Shown in pieces: positions 6,153 to 6,577 of a stretch of DNA of 6,577 bases. How positions within the stretch are numbered: position 1 is the first letter of the stretch; every line of letters starts with the position of its first letter. This DNA is from Hyphomicrobiales bacterium. GTDB lineage: Bacteria; Pseudomonadota; Alphaproteobacteria; Rhizobiales; JAJFHR01. A program made the position numbers and the translations under genes. The notes under the pieces are model-generated. The model had not been told where the DNA came from and searched no databases. It was given only the letters and a program-made list of their open reading frames with translations. Location: positions 1 to 6,577 of the forward strand of contig JAJFHR010000338.1 in assembly GCA_021775515.1 (NCBI GenBank), written 5' to 3'.

Positions 6153-6577
6153 TTACGGCAGGCGCTTTCCTGTTTGGGGATCGAACAGCACCAGTTTTGA
6201 TGAATCAAGAGCAATGCGAATGACGCTTTGGTTCTCGATATCCAGGTTGCCATGCAATTTTGCGACAATATCGTGTGAACATCCCGAAACGGTGCCATGA
6301 ACGAGCGTATCGGCACCGAGTTTTTCAACCACATCGACATTCATGTTTAATTCGCGCAGCCCTGATCCCGGTAATTTGAAATGTTCTGGCCGAATTCCCA
6401 ATATAGCCGGCCCCTCATGGGTGAGGTGGTCTGGGCAAGGAATATCTGTTTCACCAAGAAGAATGGTTTCGTTTTTTAATTCTACCGTGAGAAAATTCAT
6501 TGACGGCGACCCAATAAAACCACCGACAAACTGGCTGGCGGGGTTTTCATAAAGCTCCATCGGTGTGCCGACCTGCT
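6153..6577 (-). CDS. UgpC/MalK-type ABC transporter ATP-binding protein, C-terminal part
   Basis: Only the last 140 residues are inside the window. The frame stays open to the right edge, so the Walker motifs and the start lie outside. The visible part begins QVGTPMELYENPA, then FVGGFIGSPSMNFL, which is the usual end of the nucleotide-binding domain in CUT1 sugar and glycerol-3-phosphate importers. The C-terminal TOBE regulatory region follows, with GIRPEHF and the typical ending LFDPQTGKRLP. Such ATPases energise uptake of glycerol-3-phosphate, oligosaccharides or polyols. The substrate cannot be assigned without the permease and binding-protein genes. It is on the same strand as the regulator gene, 123 bp upstream of it, and probably the last gene of its own transporter operon. 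Confidence 0.9.
   Translation of the reverse strand, partial: QVGTPMELYENPASQFVGGFIGSPSMNFLTVELKNETILLGETDIPCPDHLTHEGPAILGIRPEHFKLPGSGLRELNMNVDVVEKLGADTLVHGTVSGCSHDIVAKLHGNLDIENQSVIRIALDSSKLVLFDPQTGKRLP

Overview
The window looks like ordinary chromosomal DNA from an alphaproteobacterium of medium GC. This rests on recognisable protein families only: a FecR-domain envelope protein with an Arg/Pro-rich exported partner, a TupABC tungstate importer, a helix-turn-helix/binding-protein fusion regulator, and a UgpC/MalK-type ATPase. The exact lineage cannot be read from the sequence. I see no tRNA, rRNA, CRISPR array or insertion sequence. Coding density is high.

Left part (1-2544, minus strand): two overlapping genes encode exported proteins. 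The upstream gene (1753-2544) encodes a small basic secreted or anchored protein with a short alpha-helical 'FW...YLEQYPNG...A..RL' motif. Its stop codon overlaps the start of a long FecR-domain gene that runs off the left edge. Both proteins carry the same small Cys-to-Cys module of about 22 residues: three tandem copies in the FecR protein and two separated copies in its partner. The two products therefore probably share a fold and possibly a place in the envelope. No sigma factor or TonB receptor lies beside them in the window, so a classical iron-signalling Fec system is not supported.

Middle part (2545-5091, plus strand): after a 213-bp divergent intergenic region comes a compact operon, tupB-tupC-tupA. 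It encodes the permease, ATPase and periplasmic binding protein of a tungstate ABC importer. tupB and tupC overlap by 8 bp, and tupA follows after 23 bp.

Right part (5145-6577, minus strand): convergent with tupA is a gene for a one-component regulator, an excisionase-type DNA-binding domain fused to a periplasmic-binding-protein-like sensor domain. It is the natural candidate to control tup in response to tungstate or molybdate. A perfect 9-bp inverted repeat lies 65 bp upstream of its start codon. Beyond it is the C-terminal part of a sugar or glycerol-phosphate type ABC ATPase, which enters from the right edge.

The points most worth a second look are the repeated Cys module shared by the FecR pair, the regulator whose sensor domain locally resembles the TupA ligand loop, and the AT-rich inverted repeat in front of the regulator.
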